A stretch of 64,000 nucleotides of DNA from Mesorhizobium escarrei (GTDB lineage Bacteria; Pseudomonadota; Alphaproteobacteria; Rhizobiales; Rhizobiaceae): assembly GCF_935825525.1 (NCBI RefSeq), contig NZ_CAKXZT010000168.1, positions 147,148-211,147 on the forward strand, written 5' to 3'. This document shows, piece after piece, positions 58,288 to 64,000 of this stretch. The notes under the pieces were generated by a model, which was given only the letters and a program-made list of their open reading frames with translations, was not told where the DNA came from and made no database searches. Position 1 is the stretch's first letter. Each line of letters starts with the position of its first letter. The position numbers and the translations under genes are program-made.

Positions 58288-59082
58288 ATGCGCCAATATC
58301 TCGACCTGTTGAAGCACGTGCTGGAAAACGGCGCCGATCGCGGTGACCGCACCGGCACCGGAACGCGCTCGGTGTTCGGCTACCAGATGCGCTTCGACCT
58401 CGCGCGTGGCTTTCCGGTCACCACCACCAAGAAGCTTCACCTGAAGTCGATCGTGCATGAACTTCTGTGGTTCCTGGCCGGCGACACCAACATCAAATAC
58501 CTCAACGACCACAGCGTCTCGATCTGGGACGAATGGGCCGACGAGAATGGCGACCTCGGCCCGGTCTATGGCAAGCAATGGCGCTCCTGGCCGGACGGTC
58601 ATGGTGGCGCCATCGACCAGATTGCCAATCTCTTGAAGGAGATACGCAAGAATCCTAATTCCCGGCGGCTGATCATTTCGGCGTGGAACCCGGCCGAAGT
58701 GGAAGCCATGGCGCTGCCACCCTGTCATTGCCTGTTCCAGTTCTATGTCTCGGAAGGCAGGCTCTCCTGCCAGCTCTACCAACGTTCCGCCGATATCTTT
58801 CTCGGCGTGCCGTTCAACATCGCTTCCTATGCGCTGCTCACCTTGATGGTGGCGCAAGTGACGGGGCTGAAGCCCGGCGATTTCGTCCATACGCTGGGCG
58901 ATGCGCATCTTTACGCGAACCATTTCGAGCAAGCGCGCGAACAGTTGCAGCGCACGCCCAAGGCGCTGCCGACGCTATGGATCAATCCGGAGGTGAAGGA
59001 CCTCTTTGCCTTCCGCTTCGAAGATTTCCGGCTGGAAAACTACCTCGCCGATGCGACGATCAAGGCGCCCATCGCGGTTTGA
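58288..59082 (+). CDS. thyA: Thymidylate synthase
   Basis: ThyA converts dUMP to dTMP with methylene-tetrahydrofolate. The 264-residue protein has the exact length of E. coli ThyA, with the catalytic cysteine at 146 in MALPPCHCLFQFYV, the phosphate-binding arginines in GDRTGTGTRSVFG and NSRRLIISAWNP, RQ-type YQRSADIFLGVPFNIASYAL, and the C-terminal IKAPIAV that closes the active site. No dihydrofolate reductase gene follows it in this window. Its own promoter seems to lie at about 58.25 kb. Confidence 0.97.
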   Translation: MRQYLDLLKHVLENGADRGDRTGTGTRSVFGYQMRFDLARGFPVTTTKKLHLKSIVHELLWFLAGDTNIKYLNDHSVSIWDEWADENGDLGPVYGKQWRSWPDGHGGAIDQIANLLKEIRKNPNSRRLIISAWNPAEVEAMALPPCHCLFQFYVSEGRLSCQLYQRSADIFLGVPFNIASYALLTLMVAQVTGLKPGDFVHTLGDAHLYANHFEQAREQLQRTPKALPTLWINPEVKDLFAFRFEDFRLENYLADATIKAPIAV

Positions 59083-59215
59083 GCCGCAACATCGGGCTTT
59101 TTGCTTTGTCTCAAATTGCTCGCCGGTGCTGTCTCGTCCGCCCGCGAGCGGTGGCGGTGTCATGCAATGCCGGTGGGCCACTATCCGGGCTAAGTCTGGC
59201 AAAAAACCTTCCCTT

Positions 59216-59238
59216 GTTATATTCAGGCGGATATATCG
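59216..59238. promoter_or_regulatory. Candidate ModE/molybdate operator upstream of modA
   Basis: An imperfect palindrome with arms GTTATAT and ATATATC separated by eight bases, 46-68 bases before modA. It resembles the TATAT/ATATA spaced arms of ModE binding sites. A ModE-type regulator is encoded downstream of modC, which supports this reading. Confidence 0.5.
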
Positions 59239-59283
59239 ATTGGCAGGGTCGCGCCGATCGGATTTCAAGCCCAGGAGAGTTTC

Positions 59284-60078
59284 ATGCTGGTGCGCAAGGG
59301 TTACGGATTGAAGGCGGCCGCCATTGGCGGTCTTACGATATTGATCGCCGCCATGCCGATTGTCCATGCGGATGACAGGCTGATCGTCTTCGCCGCGGCA
59401 AGCATGAAGAACGCACTGGATGCCGTGAACACCGCCTGCGCGACCGAAGTCGGCGAGGCGGCGACCATTTCCTATGCGGCAAGCTCCGCATTGGCCAAGC
59501 AGATCGAGGGCGGCGCGCCGGCCGACGTCTTCATCTCGGCCGACCGCGACTGGATGAACTATCTGTCCGACAAGAAACTGACCAAGCCGGATACCGAAGT
59601 GAAGTTGCTCGGCAACCAGATCGTGCTGGTGGCACCGGAAGGTTCGACGGTCGAAACCAGGATCGAAAAGGGTTTTGATCTTGCCGGGCTGATCGGCGAC
59701 GGCAGGCTTGCCATGGGCGATTTCAAGGCGGTGCCGGCCGGCAAATATGGCAAGGCGGCGCTTGAATCGCTCGGCGTCTGGTCCTCGGTCGAAGGCAAGT
59801 TGGCACAGGCCGAGAACGTGCGCGCCGCGCTCAAGCTGGTCTCGACCGGCGAGGCAGCGCTCGGCATCGTCTACGCCACCGACGCGCATGCCGAGCCCGG
59901 CGTCAAAGTGATCGGCACCTTCCCGCAGGATTCGCACCCGCCGATCGTCTACCCGGTTGCCCAGATCGCGGATTCGAAGGACAAGGATGCGTCGGCATTC
60001 CTGAAATGCCTGCAATCCGCCAAGGCAGGCGAGCTCTTCAGGGCGCAAGGCTTTACGGTCCTCACGCCGAGCAACTGA
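59284..60078 (+). CDS. modA: Molybdate ABC transporter, periplasmic binding protein
   Basis: The molybdate/tungstate receptor of the ModABC importer. The 264-residue protein has a signal peptide (AAAIGGLTILIAAMPIVHAD) and ModA landmarks: LIVFAAASMKNALDAVNTAC (oxyanion-binding Ser), SYAASSALAKQIEGGAPADV, NQIVLVAPEG and GIVYATDAHAEPGVKVIGTF. Start is ATG 59284 after AGGAGAG. It begins the modABC operon with a possible ModE operator upstream. Confidence 0.95.
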   Translation: MLVRKGYGLKAAAIGGLTILIAAMPIVHADDRLIVFAAASMKNALDAVNTACATEVGEAATISYAASSALAKQIEGGAPADVFISADRDWMNYLSDKKLTKPDTEVKLLGNQIVLVAPEGSTVETRIEKGFDLAGLIGDGRLAMGDFKAVPAGKYGKAALESLGVWSSVEGKLAQAENVRAALKLVSTGEAALGIVYATDAHAEPGVKVIGTFPQDSHPPIVYPVAQIADSKDKDASAFLKCLQSAKAGELFRAQGFTVLTPSN

Positions 60079-60091
60079 GGCGCGCCAAAAG

Positions 60092-60796
60092 ATGAACTGG
60101 CTGCTGGACCTCACTCCCGACGAATGGAACGCGGTCCGGCTGTCGATCAAGGTGGCGACGGTGGCGATGGTCGCCAGCCTGCCGCCCGGCATATTGATCG
60201 CGCTTGTGCTTGCCCGTGGCCAATTCTGGGGCAAGACGCTGCTCAACGGGCTGGTGCATCTGCCGTTGATCCTGCCGCCGGTGGTTATCGGCTATCTGCT
60301 GCTGCTCTCCTTCGGCAGGCGCGGGCCGGTCGGGGCGTTTCTGGCCGAGCATTTCGGCATCGTTTTTTCTTTTCGCTGGACAGGTGCCGCATTGGCCTGC
60401 GCTGTCATGGGCTTTCCCCTGATGGTGCGGGCGATCCGGCTGTCGATCGAGGCGGTCGACCGCAGAATCGAGGCGGCGGCCGGGACGCTTGGCGCCAATC
60501 CGCTGTGGGTGTTCGGGACGATCACGCTGCCGCTGATCCTGCCCGGCCTGATTACCGGCGCTATTCTGTCTTTCGCCAAGGCGATGGGCGAATTCGGCGC
60601 AACGATCACTTTCGTTTCCAACATCCCCAACCAGACGCAGACGCTGCCGTCGGCGATCTACACGTTCACCCAGGTGCCGGGCGGCGATGCCGGCGCGCTC
60701 AGGCTGACTCTGATCTCGATCGTCATCTCGATGGCAGCACTTGTCGCATCGGAGGTGCTGGCGCGGCGCGTCGGCAGGCGTATGGATATCGAATGA
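60092..60796 (+). CDS. modB: Molybdate ABC transporter, permease
   Basis: A 234-residue inner-membrane permease with five or six helices. The ModB features are LVHLPLILPPVVIGYLLLLS, the EAA loop DRRIEAAAGTLGANPLWVFG followed by TITLPLILPGLITG, and AKAMGEFGATITFVSNIPNQ. It starts 13 bases after the modA stop and overlaps modC by ATGA. Confidence 0.95.
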   Translation: MNWLLDLTPDEWNAVRLSIKVATVAMVASLPPGILIALVLARGQFWGKTLLNGLVHLPLILPPVVIGYLLLLSFGRRGPVGAFLAEHFGIVFSFRWTGAALACAVMGFPLMVRAIRLSIEAVDRRIEAAAGTLGANPLWVFGTITLPLILPGLITGAILSFAKAMGEFGATITFVSNIPNQTQTLPSAIYTFTQVPGGDAGALRLTLISIVISMAALVASEVLARRVGRRMDIE

Positions 60797-61872
60797 CGGT
60801 CGTCGTCGACATCAGCCATCGCCTTGGCGACTTCGAGGTCGACGCCTGCTTCGAGAGCGCCGGGCGGCTGACCGCGCTGTTCGGGCCCTCGGGCTCCGGC
60901 AAGACGACGTTGATCAACATGATTGCCGGACTGATCCGGCCGGACAAGGGGCGGATTGAGGCCGGCGGCCGCGTGCTGGTCGATACGGATGCGGGTCGGT
61001 TCGTGCCGAAGCACAAGCGCCGCATCGGCATGGTATTCCAGGACGCGCGGCTGTTTCCACATATGAGCGTGGCCAGCAATCTGCGCTACGGCCGCTGGTT
61101 CACGCCGACGGCGGAACGCTACGCGGACATCAATGCGGTGGTCGACCTGCTCGGCATCGGTCCTTTGCTCGACCGGCGGCCGGCAAAGCTTTCCGGCGGC
61201 GAGAAACAGCGCGTGGCGATCGGCCGGGCGCTGCTCGCCAGTCCGAAATTGTTGCTGATGGACGAGCCGCTGGCTTCGCTCGACGACGCCCGCAAGGCAG
61301 AAATCCTGCCTTATATCGAGCGGCTGCGCGACGAGACGAAAATCCCGATCGTCTATGTCAGCCATTCGATCTCAGAGGTCGCGCGGCTGGCAAGCGACGT
61401 CGTTGTGCTGGCGCAAGGCAAAGTCGCTGCTTGCGGCCCGACCGGGGCGATCATGCAGCGGCTCGACCTGTTGCCGGCGGAGGAGCGCGGCGAAGGCGGC
61501 GCGGTGCTGGATACCGCGGTGCTGCGCCACGATGATGTCTTTGGCATGACCGTGCTAGGCTCGGTGGCGGGCGAGATTCGCGTGCCGCTCCTGGCAGTGC
61601 CGGTCGGTGCGCCGGTGCGCATTCGCATCCGTGCCCGCGATGTGATGATCGCCACCGAACAGCCGACCGGTCTCAGCGCGCTCAACATCCTGCCGGGCAC
61701 GATCGTGACGATAGCGCCGGGCGAGGGTCCTGCGGTCGAGATCGGCATCGACTGCCGTGGAGCAACCGTGCTTGCCCGGATCACCGAGCAATCGCGACAG
61801 ACGCTGAAACTCCGGCTTGGTCGAGAGGTCTACGCGGTGGTCAAGACGGTTAGCTTCGACCGGCGAATATGA
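60793..61872 (+). CDS. modC: Molybdate ABC transporter, ATP-binding protein
   Basis: A 359-residue ATPase. The nucleotide-binding domain has Walker A GPSGSGKTT, signature KLSGGEKQR, Walker B LLLMDEPLASLD and the switch VSHSISEV. The C-terminal part (about 290-359, ALNILPGTIVTIAPGEGPAV and onwards) is a TOBE/Mop-like domain that binds molybdate and can slow transport when molybdate is plentiful. The start ATG overlaps the modB stop. A longer open frame upstream is a shadow of modB. Confidence 0.95.
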   Translation: MTVVVDISHRLGDFEVDACFESAGRLTALFGPSGSGKTTLINMIAGLIRPDKGRIEAGGRVLVDTDAGRFVPKHKRRIGMVFQDARLFPHMSVASNLRYGRWFTPTAERYADINAVVDLLGIGPLLDRRPAKLSGGEKQRVAIGRALLASPKLLLMDEPLASLDDARKAEILPYIERLRDETKIPIVYVSHSISEVARLASDVVVLAQGKVAACGPTGAIMQRLDLLPAEERGEGGAVLDTAVLRHDDVFGMTVLGSVAGEIRVPLLAVPVGAPVRIRIRARDVMIATEQPTGLSALNILPGTIVTIAPGEGPAVEIGIDCRGATVLARITEQSRQTLKLRLGREVYAVVKTVSFDRRI

Positions 61873-61919
61873 GCGCCGGCCTGCCAGTCGAGGCGGATGA
61901 ATGACCGGCGGATGCTTGT

Positions 61920-61942
61920 CGCTATATCATTTTGGAATAGCG
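61920..61942. promoter_or_regulatory. Palindrome upstream of the ModE-like gene
   Basis: CGCTAT at 61920-61925 and ATAGCG at 61937-61942 form a perfect 6-base inverted pair across 11 bases, 22 bases before the regulator start. It resembles half-sites of ModE operators and suggests self-regulation. Confidence 0.45.
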
Positions 61943-61964
61943 GTATCGCCGGAGAGCTTCTAGG

Positions 61965-62333
61965 ATGGATAGCGGGACTGCGGAGGAGCAAATGCCGTCG
62001 CTGAGCTTGCGGATAAACCTCGATCCAGAAGGGCGCATCGGCCCGGGCAAGATCGAGCTTCTTGAGCAGATCGCCGCCTTCGGCTCGATCTCGGCGGCGG
62101 CGCGCGGCATGGAAATGTCGTACAAACACGCCTGGGATCTGGTCGAGGACATGAACCGGGTGTTCGGCAAGCCGCTGGTCGCGGCGCAGACCGGTGGGAA
62201 AAGGGGCGGCGGCGCGCAATTGACTCCGGCGGGGCTTGCGGTGGTCAGCCGCTTTCGCGCCATCGAACGGGCCGCCGCTTCCGCGGCGGCGGCGCATTTG
62301 AAGGCACTACAGGCGGAAATCGATGGCGGCTGA
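61965..62333 (+). CDS. ModE-type winged-helix regulator without molybdate-binding domain
   Basis: A 122-residue protein that matches the DNA-binding N-terminal domain of ModE: LRINLDPEGRIGPGKIELLE, FGSISAAARGMEMSYKHAWD and LVEDMNRVFGKPLVAAQTGG followed by KRGGGAQLTPAGLAVVSRF. The C-terminal Mop domains of E. coli ModE (262 residues) are absent, as in many alphaproteobacterial regulators of this group, so molybdate sensing must occur elsewhere or through another partner. It follows modC by 92 bases. Start ATG 61965; ATG 61992 is possible. Confidence 0.85.
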   Translation: MDSGTAEEQMPSLSLRINLDPEGRIGPGKIELLEQIAAFGSISAAARGMEMSYKHAWDLVEDMNRVFGKPLVAAQTGGKRGGGAQLTPAGLAVVSRFRAIERAAASAAAAHLKALQAEIDGG

Positions 62334-62361
62334 GATCGGTGGAATCCGGATCGGCCAAGCC

Positions 62362-62465
62362 TAAAGCGCGTCGCATTTGAACGGATTCATGCGACGCGCT
62401 TTAGGTTCTTGTTTTTATGCATGTCGTTATCGCAAAACCGCTGCGCACTTTTGCGCGACATGCAT
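62362..62465 (+). repeat. Composite palindromic repeat, family 1 copy B
   Basis: Nearly identical to 11182-11285: AAAGCGC/GCGCTTT arms, then ATGCATGTCG/CGACATGCAT arms around the CAAAACCGCTGCGCACTTTTG core. It lies between the convergent ModE-like and cobF genes, and its end touches the cobF stop codon. It may serve as a bidirectional terminator-like structure. Confidence 0.85.
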
Positions 62466-63238
62466 CACTCCTCCGGCTCGCCGGGCTTGCGCAGCAGATA
62501 AGTGTCCATGATCCAGCCTTTTTTCCGGCGGGCCTCGTCGCGTGTCCTCACGATCTCGTCGCCGACGTCGCCAAGGCGGCCGGAAATGAGGATCTCGTCG
62601 GGCGTGCCGAGATAAGCGCCCCAGTGGATGACGAGGTCGTTGTCGTCCAGCGTGTTGAAGGCGCATTTGCCGTCCAGCATGACGACGGTGCTGCCGGCAT
62701 GGTTGGGCAAGCCTTCCTCGGTGAGCCGGCGGCCGGTGGTGATCTGAACCGCATCGCCGATGCGGTTCAGCGCCATCTTATGGCTGGCGGCGAGCGCCTG
62801 GACAGCAGTGATGCCGGGGATCACCTCGAGCTCGAACGCGACATTGCCTCTCATGCGCACCCGCTCCAGGATGCGTAGCGCGCTGTCGTAGAGCGAGGGA
62901 TCGCCCCAGATCAGGAAGGCGCCGCAGCCATCTTGCGAAAGCTCGTCGCGGATCAGGCTTTCATAGATCGCGGCGATCGCCTCGTGCCAGTCATCGACGG
63001 TCGAGCGATAGGAGGGCGCCGGCTCGGCCCGCACCGGCACGTCGAATTCGACGCGGCGCGAGTTTGGATTGGTGACGAATCGGTCGCAGATCTGGCGGCG
63101 CAGTTCTGCAAGATCGCTCTTCTTGGCGCCCTTGTCGGGAATGAACAGCACGTCGGCGCGGTTCAAGCCGTCGACGGCCTGCACGGTCATGTGATCGGGA
63201 TTGCCGGCGCCGATGCCGATGACGAGAAGCTTGCGCAT
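62465..63238 (-). CDS. cobF: Precorrin-6A synthase (deacetylating)
   Basis: CobF methylates precorrin-5 at C-1 with S-adenosylmethionine and releases acetate, in aerobic cobalamin synthesis. The 257-residue protein has the CobF/tetrapyrrole methylase pattern: MRKLLVIGIGAGNPDHMTVQ, ADVLFIPDKGAKKSDLAELR, AFLIWGDPSLYDSALRIL, LEVIPGITAVQALAASH and VIHWGAYLGTPDEILISG. Start is ATG 63238, six bases after AGGAG. It stands alone here; no other cob genes are in the window. Confidence 0.94.
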   Translation of the reverse strand: MRKLLVIGIGAGNPDHMTVQAVDGLNRADVLFIPDKGAKKSDLAELRRQICDRFVTNPNSRRVEFDVPVRAEPAPSYRSTVDDWHEAIAAIYESLIRDELSQDGCGAFLIWGDPSLYDSALRILERVRMRGNVAFELEVIPGITAVQALAASHKMALNRIGDAVQITTGRRLTEEGLPNHAGSTVVMLDGKCAFNTLDDNDLVIHWGAYLGTPDEILISGRLGDVGDEIVRTRDEARRKKGWIMDTYLLRKPGEPEE

Positions 63239-63359
63239 GAGCGATCTCCTGCCCGATCGGAACGTCGCTGTCCAGACTGGCCCGGCAGGTGGGGCCCGGC
63301 AGGTGGGCATGGCATGTGCGCAAGCGCCGAAGGGCTTTGAAACTCCACATTGAAACGGC

Positions 63360-63466
63360 TAGAGCGACGTGCGTCCACTTGGACGCACAAAGTACGCTCT
63401 AGCACCTTAAATCCTCGCATCGTGCTTTCCGAAAATCGATTCCGATTTTCGGGCCGATGCGATAGA
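63360..63466 (+). repeat. Composite nested palindrome, family 2 copy
   Basis: Same structure and almost the same sequence as 48004-48110, with about five differences. It lies between the divergent cobF and DUF4424 genes and ends about 30 bases before the latter's start. Confidence 0.85.
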
Positions 63467-63497
63467 GTCATACCGGCATCTCGCCAAGGGAGCTTCC

Positions 63498-64000
63498 ATG
63501 TTCCGTTATGTCCTGACCGCCGTGCTGGCGCTTTCGGCCACGCCCGTGTTCGCCAATGATTCGATCGCCGATTTGGGGACGGGCGGCCTGATCCTGTCGC
63601 GCAGCGACGCGGTCGCCATGGAGAGTGAGGACCTTTACATCTCGCCGGAAAAGGTGACGGTCGACTACGTCTTCCGCAACAACACCGACAAGGATGTCGA
63701 CGCGATCGTTGCTTTTCCGATGCCTGACATCGAAGGCGATCCCAACGAGATGCCGGCAATTCCCGACGGCCAGAGCGACAATTTCCTCGGCTTCGAGGTG
63801 ACGATAGACGGCGTGGCGGCAAAGCCGCAGCTCGAGCAGAAGGCGTTTGCGCTCGGCATCGACATCAGCGCCGATCTCAAGGCGCAGAACGTGCCGTTCT
63901 ACCCGTTCGGCGATGCGGCCAGGGCGGCATTGGCGAAGCTGCCGCAAGCTGTTGCCGACGACTGGGTCGACCGCGGCCTCATCATCGAGGACACCGCCGA
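63498..64000 (+). CDS. DUF4424 family exported protein, 5' part
   Basis: The first 167 codons of a gene cut by the window edge. The product has a signal peptide (MFRYVLTAVLALSATPVFAN) and continues DSIADLGTGGLILSRSDAVA, then SPEKVTVDYVFRNNTDKDVD and AIVAFPMPDI, the usual start of DUF4424 proteins, which are periplasmic and of unknown function. Start ATG 63498 follows AAGGGAG. A composite palindrome lies just upstream. Confidence 0.85.
   Translation, partial: MFRYVLTAVLALSATPVFANDSIADLGTGGLILSRSDAVAMESEDLYISPEKVTVDYVFRNNTDKDVDAIVAFPMPDIEGDPNEMPAIPDGQSDNFLGFEVTIDGVAAKPQLEQKAFALGIDISADLKAQNVPFYPFGDAARAALAKLPQAVADDWVDRGLIIEDTA

Overview
The window is 64 kb of high-GC alphaproteobacterial chromosome. 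It most resembles Mesorhizobium or a close relative (Hyphomicrobiales, Phyllobacteriaceae). The evidence is the gene order of the division/cell-wall cluster, an FtsZ with a very long linker, a two-piece (permuted) tmRNA encoding the tag ANDNYAEARLAA, a rhizopine-catabolism-like (moc) gene set, and several families of rhizobial intergenic palindromes. I found no rRNA, tRNA, IS element, prophage or CRISPR array.

Layout. (1) 1-13.6 kb is the dcw region and its usual tail: murC (3' part), murB, ddl, ftsQ, ftsA, ftsZ, lpxC, bamD, recN, ligA, all on the + strand with translational overlaps. It makes peptidoglycan precursors, the divisome, lipid A and outer-membrane assembly parts, plus two DNA repair enzymes. 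(2) 13.6-15.6 kb holds a DUF2461 gene and azlCD. (3) 15.7-23.2 kb is a nine-position minus-strand operon with a divergent LacI-type gene. It contains a sterol-desaturase-type di-iron membrane oxygenase, a complete CUT2 sugar/polyol ABC transporter, a MocA/IolG-like dehydrogenase, a MocC-like isomerase, a MocE-like Rieske ferredoxin, the remains of a hydroxypyruvate-isomerase-type gene, and a PanB homologue whose expected active-site residues are replaced. I read it as a rhizopine-like or O-methyl-cyclitol catabolic locus. (4) 24.7-26.9 kb carries a cupin gene and a winged-helix/TolB/TPR regulator, bracketed by a short duplicate of the 3' end of pepP. (5) 27-34.8 kb is mixed housekeeping: pepP, a DUF1127 protein, prmA, a Sco protein, creA, a hexapeptide acyltransferase, a low-affinity iron permease homologue, an SDR and a TMEM175-type channel. 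(6) 35.1-41.3 kb is a second LacI-controlled CUT2 locus of parallel composition (dehydrogenase, isomerase, binding protein, ATPase, permease), with a clear operator palindrome. (7) 41.3-53.7 kb has uvrD with an in-frame repeat insertion, a dienelactone hydrolase, a DMT exporter with a divergent Lrp regulator, a thioesterase, a GlcD-type flavin dehydrogenase and a giant AsmA protein. (8) 53.8-58 kb holds an RHH protein, DUF4169, the ClpXP adaptor SspB, a TetR/MFS efflux pair, the split ssrA gene and DUF2853. (9) 58.3-64 kb has thyA, modABC with a ModE-like regulator, cobF, and the 5' part of a DUF4424 gene.

The most notable points are: the moc-like operon with its altered PanB paralogue and the gene remnant inside it; a 16-bp stem/GAAA-loop hairpin with a competing upstream arm between ftsZ and lpxC; the palindrome-derived insertion inside UvrD; the close linkage of sspB with ssrA; and an Lrp-family gene whose only full-length start is CTG. 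All identifications come from reading the sequence and from memory of protein families; no database search was possible.
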